Origin: UKL13-3 sp040387195
GTDB taxonomy: Bacteria; Bacteroidota; Bacteroidia; UKL13-3
Reading direction: 5' to 3'
NCBI GenBank assembly: GCA_040387195.1
Contig: JAZKEF010000001.1
Location: 248,001 to 312,000, forward strand
DNA length: 64,000 nt
Shown here piece after piece: positions 53,491 to 64,000 of this stretch (position 1 is the stretch's first letter; each line of letters opens with the position of its first letter). The translations under genes were made by a program, and so were the position numbers. Under the pieces are notes generated by a model that was not told the DNA's origin, searched no databases, and saw nothing but the letters and a program-made list of their open reading frames with translations.

Positions 53491-56400
53491 ATGGATCCTA
53501 CTCAATCCACTAAGACGAATGATGTACCCTTCGGAACGTTTATCCGATGCAACAGCATTTCTTCCGCTTTATACCGGTTGTGCCTATCGGGTACCAGATA
53601 CCTGCTGAAATTTTTGGTGCTTTCCCTATTGCTTGTACAATATTGCCATGCAGCGGAATCAACCCGTGCTATTGCACCGCACACACTCATTCACATTGTT
53701 GATCCGGGAGTGATTGGCACCAGTCACAGTGTTTGTCCCGGGGCTACTCCGAATCCACTCACAAATATAGTAACACCGTCCCCTCAAAATATTCCACTTA
53801 CCTATCATTGGGAGATGTCTACTGTATCGGCAGTAAGTGGTTACACTATTATTCCTTCTTCAAATGCATTAACCTATTCACCGGCACCAATTATACAAAA
53901 CACTTGGTATAGAAGAGCAGCTACTCATACCGGTGATACCGTTTACACTGCACCTGTTTTAATAGGCGTATTTCTTCGCAACAATAACACAATTGCCAGT
54001 TCACAATCCATTTGTACAGGATCCACACCTGCACCATTAACAGGCACATTGGTTAATTCATTTTATTCTTACACGTGGCTAAGTTCAACCACTTCGGCTA
54101 CTTCAGGCTTTACTACGGCAAGTGGTACCAATAATTCTCAAAACTATACTCCGGGTCCGTTAACACAAAACACATGGTATGTAAGGTGGGTGACTTATTC
54201 CTGCATTTCTGATACATCAAACAGTGTTCTGATTACCGTTGAACCACTAACCGTTGGTGGCACGGTTTCGGGTGGTGGTACATTTTGCCAGGGACCCGGT
54301 TATACCTTTCTCACCTTATCGGGCTATACGGGAAGTATTCTCAAATGGCAATCTTCAACCTCTCCGACTTTTGCTTCAAACATTACCGATATCACGTTCA
54401 CGTCCTCTCCTTATCCTGCAACTACTGCTCAATTTTCCAGCTTATATTACCGGGCTATTGTTAAAAGTGGCAACTGTCCTCCGGAAACATCTTCCATATC
54501 ACCGGCCGTCATTGTTATTCCCCAAACGGTATCAGGGCAAGTGTCGGGAGGGACAACTGTGTGTACTCCAACCAACAGCACAACGCTTTCCTTAACAGGC
54601 ATTACAGGAAATGTACTGAAATGGCAATCTTCGTTGTCGGCCGATTTTAGCACGGGCGTAACCGATATTGTGAATACCACCACTTCATTAACGGTAACAA
54701 ACTTGTCGGTAAAAACTTACTACAGGGCATTTGTACAAAATGGTTCATGTCTCATTTTATTTTCGGGTAAAGATTCGATTTCTGTAGCCCCTTCAGCTGT
54801 GGGTGGAATTTTAAGCGGAGGAAATACTGTTTGCACCGGAACCAACAGCACAACATTAACGCTAACGGGACATGGCGGAAACATCAGCAGCTGGCAATCT
54901 TCGAATGTGCGTGATTTTTCTTCCGGGGTTAACACGATTGCCAATACCACGTCAACTTATACTGCGCTCAATTTAACAGGTACAAGGTATTACCGCGCTG
55001 TCATCAATAGTTTAACATGTCCTTCCTATCCCGTGAGTTATTCGGCAATTGACTCTATTGTAGTTGTCAGTACGGTTAACGGAGGGAACTTAACGGGTGG
55101 GACAACGGTATGCTCGGGAACCAATAGTACCTTGCTCACATTATCCGGATCTTCAGGAACCATTCTGAAATGGCAATCCGCTCCGAATATTGCTTTTTCA
55201 TCGGGGGTGGTTGATCTTGCCAATACTACGAATACATATACAGCAACAAATCTCAATGCAACAACTTACTTTAGGGTTATTTTAGTAAACAGTCCGTGCC
55301 CTGCCGATACATCTGCCATTGATTCTGTTGTTGTAATTGCTCAAACTGTTGGAGGAACGTTGGCCGGAGGAGGAGTAATATGTCCGGGCAACACAACTAA
55401 ACTATTAACCTTAAATGGATTTGTAGGAACAATACTGAAATGGCAATCTTCTCCTGTCTCTGATTTTTCTTCGGGAGTGATTGATATTAATAATACTACA
55501 AATACGTATACCGCAACCAACATATTGGCAACAACCTATTATAGGGTTGTTGTGCAAAATCCCGGCTGTTCAATTCTTAATTCAACTATTACATTTGTTT
55601 CACCTGCGGTAATAGCCGGTACAATTTCAGGAGGAAATAGCTATTGCTCATCAACAAACAACACAACATTTACACTTATTGGAAATACCGGTTCAATTGT
55701 ACGATGGGAATCGTGTTTAAGTCCTATATTCTCGTCAGGTGTTACCAATATTGCAAATAATACAAATACCTTAAACATTATTAATGCTACTGTTACTACA
55801 TACTACCGGGTATTAATAAACAGTGGCAGTATTTCTTGTGCCGGTACCTATTCTAATATTGATAGTATTGTTGTTTTTCCTACTTCAGTTGGAGGAGTTG
55901 TTTCGGGCAATTATGATACTGTTTGTGTTGGAAATAATTCAACAACCCTTACCCTTACCGGATACACCGGAACCATTCAGTGGCAGGCCTCGACAAGCTC
56001 AGCTACCGCAGGTTTTAGTAATATCAGTGGCGCTAATGCTGCAACGTATATTGCCAATAATCTTTCTGTAAAAACATATTTCAGAGTTATTGTTACAAGT
56101 GGTGTATGCGCTCCCGCCACAAGCGCGGTCGATTCTGTTTTGATAAGTCTGCTAACTGTTGGTGGAATTGTTTCGGGAAGTAACGATACCGTTTGTATTG
56201 GCACTAATTCAACCACGCTCACACTTACAGGATACACAGGAGCTATTCAATGGCAGACTTCTACAACCTCAGCCACCGCAGGTTTTAGTAATATCAGTGG
56301 TGCAAATGCCGCAACTTATATTGCCAATAATATTTCGGTGAAAACTTATTTCAGAGCTGTTTTCACTAATGGTTCGTGTCCATCAAGTGCAAGTGCAGTG

Positions 56401-59400
56401 GATTCTGTTCTTGTGAACGTAACTTCAGTGGGTGGTAACATTTCCGGTACTGATAGTGTATGCAGCGGCACCAACTCTACTTTACTTACATTATCGGGAT
56501 TTACCGGAACGATTATTCGTTGGGAGTCGGCAAACAATTCTGCCTTTACGGGCATTGTTACACAAATCAGCAATACTACAATTAACCATACCGTACTCAA
56601 CCTATCGGCAACAACCTATTTCAGAGCCGTTCTGCAAAATGGGAATTGTGCATTAGCATACAGCTCTGTTAAAGCAGTTATTGTTGTTTCACCTTCTTTT
56701 GGCGGTTTTATTACCGGACCTTCCACCGTATGTATCAATACCAATAGTACTACCCTTACCATAACAAGTTATACTGGTACCATTCTGAGGTGGGAATCCT
56801 CGACAACTTCCGACTTTTCCGGAACAGTTACAACGATTCCTCATACGGGTTCATCGTATACTGTTAACAATATCTCAACTCCAATGTATTACAGGGTGGT
56901 GGTACAAAATGGTATCTGTCCTGCAGCATACTCACAGGTTGGATTCATTAATGTGCAGGTACAGCCCAATCCCGGAACTGTCGTGGGTGGTGGCAATGTA
57001 TGTATAGCATCAAATTCAACCCTTCTCACTTTAGTTGGATACCAGGGAAATATCGTGAGGTGGGAATCGTCAAATACCTTTGACTTTTCAGGAACAATTA
57101 CAACAATAACCAATACTTCAACTTCACATGTAGCCAATAATCTGACTACAACTACCTATTACAGAGCTGTGGTACAGTACCTGAATTGTGCAACAGTGAA
57201 TAGCGGAGTAGCAACTATTACAGTAGTCCCTCTTTCAATAGGAGGTACCGTGACCAGTTCTAATGATACAGTTTGTGCGGCAACAAATGCTACAACATTT
57301 ACCCTTATCGGATCTACCGGGACCATTCAATGGCAGGCTTCCACAACATCTGCCACCGCAGGATTTAGTAACATCAGTGGTGCAAATGCTGCAACATACA
57401 TTGCCAACAACCTTTCCGTGAAAACATACTTCAGAGCTACCGTTACAAATGGTGTGTGTCCTGCAAGCATCAGCACTGTTGATTCGGTTTGGGTGAGTCC
57501 GGTTTCAATCGGAGGAACAGTTACAGGTAGTAACGATACTGTTTGTATTGGTACAAACGCAACTACTTTTACTCTGAGTGGTTACACCGGAAGTATTCAA
57601 TGGCAGGCTTCCACAACATCCGCCATTGCAGGGTTTACAAATATCAGTGGTGCGAATGCTTCAACATATATTGCCAACAATCTTTCCGTGAAAACATACT
57701 TCAGGGCTACCGTTACAAGTGGTGTGTGTCCTGCAAACATCAGTACGGTTGATTCTGTTCTGGTGAGTCCGGCTTCAATCGGTGGAACGGTTGCAGGCAA
57801 TAAGGATACAGTGTGTATTGGTACAAACTCAACTACTTNNNNNNNNNNNNNNNNNNNNNNNNNNNNNNNNNNNNNNNNNNNNNNNNNNNNNNNNNNNNNN
57901 NNNNNNNNNNNNNNNNNNNNNNNNNNNNNNNNNNNNNNTCAAGTATCAGTACCGTGGATTCTGTTTTGATCAGTATTGCTTCGATTGGTGGAACTGTTTC
58001 GGGTAGTAACGATACTGTTTGTATCGGAACAAATGCAACTACACTTACACTTACCGGATTTACCGGAAGCATTCAATGGCAGGCTTCCACAACGTCTGTT
58101 ACCAATGGGTTCAGCAATATCAGCGGAGCAAATTCAGCAACGCATATCGCCAACAATCTTTCTGTCAAAACATATTTCAGGGCCATTGTTACCAATGGTA
58201 TTTGTCCATCAAGTATCAGTACGGTGGATTCTGTTGGGGTAAATCCTGCTATCCTTACCAATATCATCAGTGGCAATATGAGACTGTGTTCCGGAACGAA
58301 TGCAGGCATATTATCCGGCTCACTTCCAACAGGCGGCAATGGATTCTCTTATTCCTATTTATGGTTACGTTCAACCGTTGGCAACCTCACCGGATTTGTT
58401 GCTGCAACGGGAATTAATAATGCAAAAGATTATTCCCCAGGAATCCTCACACAGCATACCTGGTTCAAAAGAGTTGTATTCTCAGGTCCATGTTCGGTTG
58501 ATACCTCAAATGTGTTAATGGATACGGTAAGTATCAATATTTCTTATACCATTCCGGCAACTCCCGTTTCCATTGTATACGGAACAATACTTACGCTGCC
58601 ATCAACCGTCTTGGTTAAATATACAGACAGCACCTCCGAGATGAGACCTGTTGTGTGGGATACATTGGGGTACACAGGAAATGTAGGGACATACAATTAC
58701 ACAGGAACCATTACACTGGCACCGGGAACCTGTAATACAGGAAGTCTGACCGCGGCACTTGTGGTTACGGTAACTCCACGTATTGTTATTGTGAAAGCAG
58801 ACCCCAAAACCAAAGTATACGGAGATCCGGATCCTCCACTCACCTGGGTAATAATTTCGGGAACATTGGTTGGTACAGATACATTTTCCGGAAGCATTTC
58901 CAGAGTGCTTGGGGAAAATATCGGTAAATACGTGATTCTTCAAAACACCTTATCACTTCCTTCAAACTATACTTTAATCTATATCAGGGATACACTCACC
59001 ATTACGCCAAAACCGATGAATGTATCGGTTACCAAAACAACTCCGTCTATTGTTGTTTTTGCAGGTGATAGCGTAACGTACACCATTCGTATTACAAACA
59101 ATGGTCCCGACTCTTTAAAGCCGGGAGATGCAATAACCGTCACGGATCAACCGGGCCAGGGATTGACCATCGGATCATACTCAACAACACATGGCATTTA
59201 CAATAGCTTCAATCATCTTCTTACTTTAAACAACTTCTTTATCCCCGGTCAATTCATTGAATTGTTTATTCGTGCACGTGTAGCCATCGATTACCACAAC
59301 GACTCCATCGGCAACTTTGTTTCCATCCAACTTCCCACAGATAAATTCAATACAGGTGATTCAACTGATTCTGTTTGGGTTTCAACGGTACGTTTGGTTG

Positions 59401-61118
59401 ACTTAGGCGTACATAAACTAGCCAACAAGGATACCACACAAGCATCCGATACGATTCAGTATACCATTATCGTAACCAATAATGGAATCAGCAAACTGTT
59501 TACGGGAGAAAAAATAAAAATTCTAGAGTTTTTGCCCGACAGCTTAATGCAGGTGGTATTCACCGCAACAAGACCTTTGGGCAGCACTTACAATCCTGTA
59601 CCGGGAGATTTTACGTTAGGTGATACCCTGGCACCGAACGATAGCCTGATACTCAACATCACCGGCATTATCAGGCCGGAATACACCAAGGCATCGATCA
59701 TTAACAGGGTTAAGGTAGAAACTCCACCCGGTGTTTTTGACAGTGACTCGACCAATGATTCCTCATGGGTAATCATACCACTTAAACAACCTGCATCTGC
59801 CGACTCCATTATTGCAAACAACCAAACTATTTGCAAAGGAAACAGGGCAATCATCAATATAAGTTCAACAGGAATCATCAATCCGGTATACACCTGGTAT
59901 GCCGATTCATTGCTCACCATACCTTTATATCAATCTACAACGCTTGATACCTTATTACCGGTTACCACTTCCTTTTTCATAACGGTAAAAGGAGATAACA
60001 GGCTTGAAAACATTCCGGGCACGGCAAAAAAAATAACCATCAAGGTATTTGATTATGCTTCGGATACACTTATTCTCACAAACGATACATTGATTTGTTA
60101 TGGTAAAATTGCTACGCTTATTGCAAAACCCAAAGGGGTGATTACAAATCCTGTATTTACCTGGTATGCGTTACCTTCCCTTACTGTTCCCATTGCTATT
60201 GGCGACACTTTTAGAACAGGAGTATTAACCCGCGACACCCTCTATTATGTTACCATTAAAGGATCCGTTCTATGCGAAAGCCGTGAACTGCATATTGTAA
60301 GAGTTACCATCAACAGGAATTGTGGAAACGTTAGGCTTGGCCTCGCAAAATCACTTACAAATGCCATTGAAAATCCAGACGGTTCGTATGATTTGTCATT
60401 TAATTTTGCAGCCGGAAACTATGGCGATGAACCGTTGATAAATGTTAAACTGAGAGATGATTTAAAACCTGTATTTCCTAAAGCACAAATCAAGGTAGTA
60501 AGTTTAACGACACCCGGCAACTGGCACCTCAACAAAAACTACAATGGTGTTACCGATATAGAATTGCTTGATACCGGAAACCGTTTTGAAGTCGGAGGAA
60601 GAGAAACGGTGCAGTTAACCCTCAACCTTATATTCCCCGCTCAGGATACATCTACACAATTCAAAAATGTTGCCATTATCAGTGGTGCATCAGAAATAAA
60701 TGGCAAACCGGTGGAGCGGAAGTCGCAGGATGGACTTGAACCCAATCCCGATAGCCTGATTACGGATACCTCATTTGTGCCGACACCGATTGTGATTGTA
60801 ATTGGCAACAGGCCTAAACCCAAAATCGTTGGTTCACTTTTTATTCCCGAAGGATTTTCACCCAACGGAGATGAAGATCATGACTTCTTTATGATTGATA
60901 ACCCCGATAACTATAACATTTATTTTGCTGTGTTTAACCGCTGGGGGAATATCCTGTATGAAAACAACAACTATGATAATTCTTGGGACGGAAAAGCGAA
61001 AAGGGGAATCATCATTGGTGAAGGCGTACCGGATGGAACCTATTTTTATATTGTTGAATATGTGGATGCCGAAGGTACAAAACAAAAATTGGCAGGCTCA
61101 TTAACCATTGTGAGGTAA
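53491..61118 (+). CDS. Giant cell-surface repeat protein with gliding-motility-type C-terminal domain
   Basis: A single gene interrupted by the 100-N gap; the reading frame before (53491-57838) and after (57939-61118) differs only because the gap length is arbitrary. Domains in order: a signal-like helix (LKFLVLSLLLVQYCHA) about residue 40, two start modules, at least fifteen 90-residue Ig-like repeats (54253 to about 58253), an MBG domain (KVYGDPDPPLTW), two DUF11 modules, a few beta modules, and a gliding-motility-associated C-terminal domain (EGFSPNGDEDHDFF ... VPDGTYFYIVEY). T9SS cargo of the CHU_C type, perhaps an adhesin. Minimal length about 2,560 residues. The PorP/SprF gene follows by 1 nt. 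Confidence 0.85.
54253..58253 (+). repeat. Array of about 90-residue (270-nt) repeats
   Basis: Units start with a (V/I)GG-x-(V/I)-(S/T)G-type motif and end before the next. Starts: 54253, 54529, 54799, 55078, 55348, 55612, 55888, 56158, 56428, 56698, 56968, 57238, 57508, 57778, then, after the gap, 57984. From 55888 to 57778 the spacing is exactly 270 nt. Units 7, 8, 12, 13 and 15 (and probably 14) are one subtype (IQWQ-STTS-GFSNISGAN), units 1-6 and 9-11 another. Confidence 0.9.
57839..57938. other. Assembly gap (100 N)
   Basis: A block of exactly 100 N, the usual placeholder for a gap of unknown length. It falls within unit 14 of the near-identical repeats. Confidence 0.99.
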
Positions 61119-61119
61119 T

Positions 61120-62034
61120 ATGAAAAAACTACAATATATCATCGCCCTTGTGCTGCTGTCGGGCTCATTGTTTGCCCAGCAGGATGCTATGTATTCGCAG
61201 TACATGTTTAATATGCTTGCCGTAAATCCCGCCTACGCAGGAAACCGCGAAGTGTTAAGCATTACAGGTTTAACACGTGCGCAATGGGTTGGTCTCAAAG
61301 GGGCACCTGTTTCAAATACAGTTAGCATTGATGCTCCCATCCGGAACAAACATATCGGACTAGGAGCGCAACTCTTTAATGAGAAAATAGGTGTTACCTC
61401 AAGTACCGGTTTTTATGGCAGTTACGCCTACCGTATCCGGCTCAAAAAATCGACTCTTGCATTTGGACTGCAAGGCGGAATGGTTCACTATACAGCCAAT
61501 TACACACAAGTTATACTCGACCGCACTACAGTGAATACTGATAAATCTTTCAAGGAAAATGCGAGTGTGTTAATGCCTGCGCTCGGTGCAGGTGTCTTTT
61601 TCAGCGATGACGATTATTACATCGGACTTTCTGTGCCGGGATTATTCAGCACACATATTACATTCGGTAACGAAATTGAGGTAAACAAGGACAACCACCT
61701 CTTTGCCATGGCAGGATATGTATTTCCACTCAACAAAGATTTTAAGCTTAAACCATCAGTATTATTAAAGGCTGTAACAGGCGCCCCATTGGAGTTGGAT
61801 GCCAATATAAACCTCTGGATGTACGACAGGCTTGCCCTCGGATTATCATACCGCACAGGTGATGCAGCGGTTGGTATGGTTGAAGTACAGGTCGCTCCCA
61901 ACTTCCGTGTTGGTTATGCATATGATTATGGTCTTACAGATCTTAGTTATTTCCATTCAGGCTCCCATGAACTTATTTTAAGATATGAGTTTGGCTACAC
62001 CAAAGATAAAATCTTAACTCCGCGCTATTTTTAA
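61120..62034 (+). CDS. PorP/SprF family T9SS membrane protein
   Basis: 304 residues, signal peptide (ALVLLSGSLFAQQ). QDAMYSQYMFNMLAVNPAYAG is the PorP/SprF signature. The outer-membrane barrel ends with strands. It partners with CHU_C-type proteins; the stop of the giant gene is 1 nt before its start, so they are translated from one message. Confidence 0.93.
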   Translation: MKKLQYIIALVLLSGSLFAQQDAMYSQYMFNMLAVNPAYAGNREVLSITGLTRAQWVGLKGAPVSNTVSIDAPIRNKHIGLGAQLFNEKIGVTSSTGFYGSYAYRIRLKKSTLAFGLQGGMVHYTANYTQVILDRTTVNTDKSFKENASVLMPALGAGVFFSDDDYYIGLSVPGLFSTHITFGNEIEVNKDNHLFAMAGYVFPLNKDFKLKPSVLLKAVTGAPLELDANINLWMYDRLALGLSYRTGDAAVGMVEVQVAPNFRVGYAYDYGLTDLSYFHSGSHELILRYEFGYTKDKILTPRYF

Positions 62035-62210
62035 GAGTGATGCTCTATGTCCCTTTCATACTTCTTTTTGAGTCGTCCTCACATCCGCAAAATGAATACT
62101 TGATATTGATCAACCTCGATATTGACTGGTATCATTTATACTGAACGTCTATTGTTCTTACTTCCACCATCAACTATGGCAAAAAGTTCTATCCTGCTAA
62201 TATGTTAAAC

Positions 62211-62441
62211 ATGAAAGAAGTAACAGCGATCCTCATGCAACTCACTCTTGTTTGTAAGGCAGCAACAGGTAATAACCATTCTTCCAAATCAACAATCAAC
62301 GAAGACCTAATACTTCCTTTAATACCGCTCCTATGCACCATTCCTGTTGTCATCGCACTATGGTATGTTTATTTCAGTATCCGAAGAATCCCCTCAAAAA
62401 GAAAAAGGAAAGCCGGAAAAAAGAGTGCTAAAAACCGATGA
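62211..62441 (+). CDS. Small membrane protein (hypothetical)
   Basis: About 76 residues from ATG 62211 (frame opens at 62202): one helix (LILPLIPLLCTIPVVIALWYVYFSI) and a basic tail (SKRKRKAGKKSAKNR). No family. It may be spurious, but the helix and basic C-terminus are coherent. Confidence 0.4.
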   Translation: MKEVTAILMQLTLVCKAATGNNHSSKSTINEDLILPLIPLLCTIPVVIALWYVYFSIRRIPSKRKRKAGKKSAKNR

Positions 62442-62620
62442 AATACAAAACATTATGCCACCTGCAATCATGTTACTAGTATCCCCAACAAATCGTTATC
62501 GTAAACCGTTGAATCTTCATTTTCCATTCCTGATCATATTGATAGGTGTTATGCACTTCTTTGACCACGGTCATATTTCCATAAGTTACACATAGTAGCT
62601 TTGAATAAGAAAAACAAACT

Positions 62621-63130
62621 ATGAATTACCGGTTGGAAAATATCAATTATAGTGAAATGTCTCTGCAAAAACTGGGAGTATATGTAATGGATATTCAGCA
62701 TCCTTATCTAAAAAAAGCTCTCTCAACTTTCATGCTTTGTACTGCCAAAATATACGAAACATCCACTTCAGAAACGAACATACTTGGGGAAGAATTAACA
62801 AAACTTGGAGCATTGATTGAGGAGCACCTTATATGGGAGGAGCAAACATTTTTCCCATTCCTTCGCCTACAAATTGAACACAAGGAATATCATAAGCCCG
62901 GTGATTTTCCGGAACTTGTTTATAAACTAAAATCTGAGCATGATGCCATCATCAAACTGATTAAAAAAAATCGCTTGATAAGCAATGATTATGTTCCTGC
63001 ATCTGATGCCTCTCCCAAATTAAAATTATGTTATGCACAACTATTTGATTTTGAACAGGACATTCTCAAACACATCTTTCTGGAAGAAGATTTGTTGTTT
63101 CCTAAATTGTTCAACAAAACTGCACCCTGA
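62621..63130 (+). CDS. Hemerythrin-like di-iron protein
   Basis: 169 residues. Iron-ligand motifs: IQHPYL, EEHLIWEEQTFFP, SEHDAI, KHIFLEEDLLFPK, matching the C-terminal half of RIC/YtfE iron-sulfur-cluster repair proteins. No N-terminal ScdA domain. NO- or O2-stress role inferred. -7 box TAGCTTTG at 62596-62603. Confidence 0.85.
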   Translation: MNYRLENINYSEMSLQKLGVYVMDIQHPYLKKALSTFMLCTAKIYETSTSETNILGEELTKLGALIEEHLIWEEQTFFPFLRLQIEHKEYHKPGDFPELVYKLKSEHDAIIKLIKKNRLISNDYVPASDASPKLKLCYAQLFDFEQDILKHIFLEEDLLFPKLFNKTAP

Positions 63131-63214
63131 AATCTTTTTACCTTGTTCGAAAAAACTAAACTAGCAGTGTCATCTAATAGTATATTTGTTAACGGCATTA
63201 ATAAATCCGCTGGC

Positions 63215-64000
63215 ATGATACAAAAGATAGAAATGCTTGATGCCCTGTTCAAATATGCAACAGAAGGTATTGTAGTTGTAGGCAAAGATGGTAGCATTGT
63301 AATCGCTAACCCTAAGGCAGAGCAATTATTCGGGTATGCAAAAGACGAATTGATCGGACAGAAGATAGAGATGCTCATACCTCAACGGTATGCCACCTCT
63401 CATGTCAAACACCGTGATGGCTATATCAGCAACCCTCACTCTCGGGCAATGGGAATTGGTTTGGATTTGTTCGCCATGCGAAAAGATGGTTCTGAATTTC
63501 CCGTAGAGATCAGTCTTAGCAATTTCACTACCAGCGAAGGTGACTATTTCATGAGTTTTATAATTGATATCACCGAACGTAAGCGACAGGAAAGTGAAAT
63601 TAAAGCATTGAATGCGGAGCTGGAAAAACGGGTGGAAGAACGCACAGAGGAATTGGCCCATGCAATTAACCGGCTTGCCGAATCCAAACAGGAAGTGATG
63701 CGGGCATTGGAAACAGAAAAAGAACTCAATGAGTTAAAGTCAAGGTTCATCACCACCGCTTCACATGAATTTCGCACACCACTTGCCACCATTCTTTCTT
63801 CAGTTTCGCTCATCGGTGAATATACTGAAAGCACACAACAGGATAAGCGCTTAAAACATATCGGAAGAATTAAATCATCTGTACATAACCTTACCCAAAT
63901 TCTCAATGATTTTCTCTCCTTAAGCAAACTTGAGGAAGGTATCGTCAGAAACCAACCGGTGCTAACTGCTTTGGATGTATTTGCAACGGATGTGGTGGAT
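63215..64000 (+). CDS. PAS-domain histidine kinase (N-terminal fragment)
   Basis: Runs off the right edge. From ATG 63215: a PAS domain (ALFKYATEGIVVVGKDGSIV ... FIIDITERK), a coiled coil (AELEKRVEERTEELAHA) and the HisKA H-box TTASHEFRTPLATILSS. The ATPase domain is outside the window. -7 box TATATTTG at 63181-63188. Its position 85 nt after the hemerythrin gene suggests a linked stress circuit. Confidence 0.9.
   Translation, partial: MIQKIEMLDALFKYATEGIVVVGKDGSIVIANPKAEQLFGYAKDELIGQKIEMLIPQRYATSHVKHRDGYISNPHSRAMGIGLDLFAMRKDGSEFPVEISLSNFTTSEGDYFMSFIIDITERKRQESEIKALNAELEKRVEERTEELAHAINRLAESKQEVMRALETEKELNELKSRFITTASHEFRTPLATILSSVSLIGEYTESTQQDKRLKHIGRIKSSVHNLTQILNDFLSLSKLEEGIVRNQPVLTALDVFATDVVD

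Noticed and set aside
57813..58072. Frameshift or two separate genes at the gap
   Set aside because: The frame change is explained by the arbitrary 100-N filler; a gap of 164+270k restores one frame.
63215..63560. FixL-type heme PAS
   Set aside because: The aligned site has RDGYI where FixL has HDxYI; the stretch fits generic PAS kinases as well.

Overview
The window is a draft-assembly fragment from a member of the Bacteroidota, probably in the Chitinophagales/Sphingobacteriales range. Evidence seen directly: secreted proteins ending in type IX secretion (T9SS) type A sorting domains, a giant surface protein with a gliding-motility-associated C-terminal domain beside a PorP/SprF gene, S46 dipeptidyl-peptidases, few Shine-Dalgarno sites, and promoters of the Bacteroidota form TTG-N19-TAnnTT(T/C)G. 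A run of exactly 100 N (57839-57938) is a scaffold gap of unknown true length.

Layout. 1-14.2 kb: mostly housekeeping and envelope genes: a truncated THUMP-like methyltransferase, a tiny lipoprotein, OsmC, lipA, SdpI-like, uvrB, murI, RidA, lgt, a TrmH-type rRNA methyltransferase wedged between opposite-strand neighbours, a BamA/TamA-like lipoprotein, a biotin carrier protein, an M1 aminopeptidase and DUF805. 14.2-23.8 kb: exported proteins and peptidases (DUF1223, a 962-aa M16 peptidase, DUF6580, a Rieske lipoprotein, an M43 protease with PKD and T9SS domains, a phosphoesterase, a rhomboid). 23.9-29.1 kb: serine biosynthesis (serC, serA) interrupted by an S23/four-helix-bundle gene, then DUF1015 and mazG. 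29.2-45.9 kb: a PHP-type T9SS protein, a beta-CASP nuclease, a queuosine-precursor transporter, two S46 peptidases whose S1 residues predict DPP11-like and DPP7-like specificity, a dimethylformamidase-like protein with a glycosyltransferase, a 14-copy array of 22-bp repeats, DUF4920, DUF3817, CAP, a flippase and a Tat-exported superoxide dismutase. 45.9-48 kb: tRNA-His, a duplicated tRNA 3' end and gene-poor repeat-rich DNA. 48-53.3 kb: an AraC regulator with an N-terminal CxxC domain, a molybdopterin-fold protein, a beta-propeller T9SS protein, and a TPR protein with a phospho-acceptor domain but no ATPase domain, followed by a receiver. 53.5-62 kb: the giant repeat protein and its PorP/SprF partner. 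62-64 kb: a hemerythrin-like protein and the start of a PAS histidine kinase.

How the genes work together. Much of the window serves protein export and peptide use: T9SS cargo proteases, periplasmic DPP7/DPP11-type peptidases, M1 and M16 peptidases, and lipoprotein maturation (Lgt).

Intergenic DNA is unusual. Many spacers are built from a few degenerate short word families (TTAATAAG-like, AATCCGCAATTC-like, GATACTCGATG-like, GTAGGCA-like) and REP-like palindromic pieces. One word family flanks the S23 gene in inverted orientation. No CRISPR array, complete prophage, insertion sequence or rRNA operon was found.
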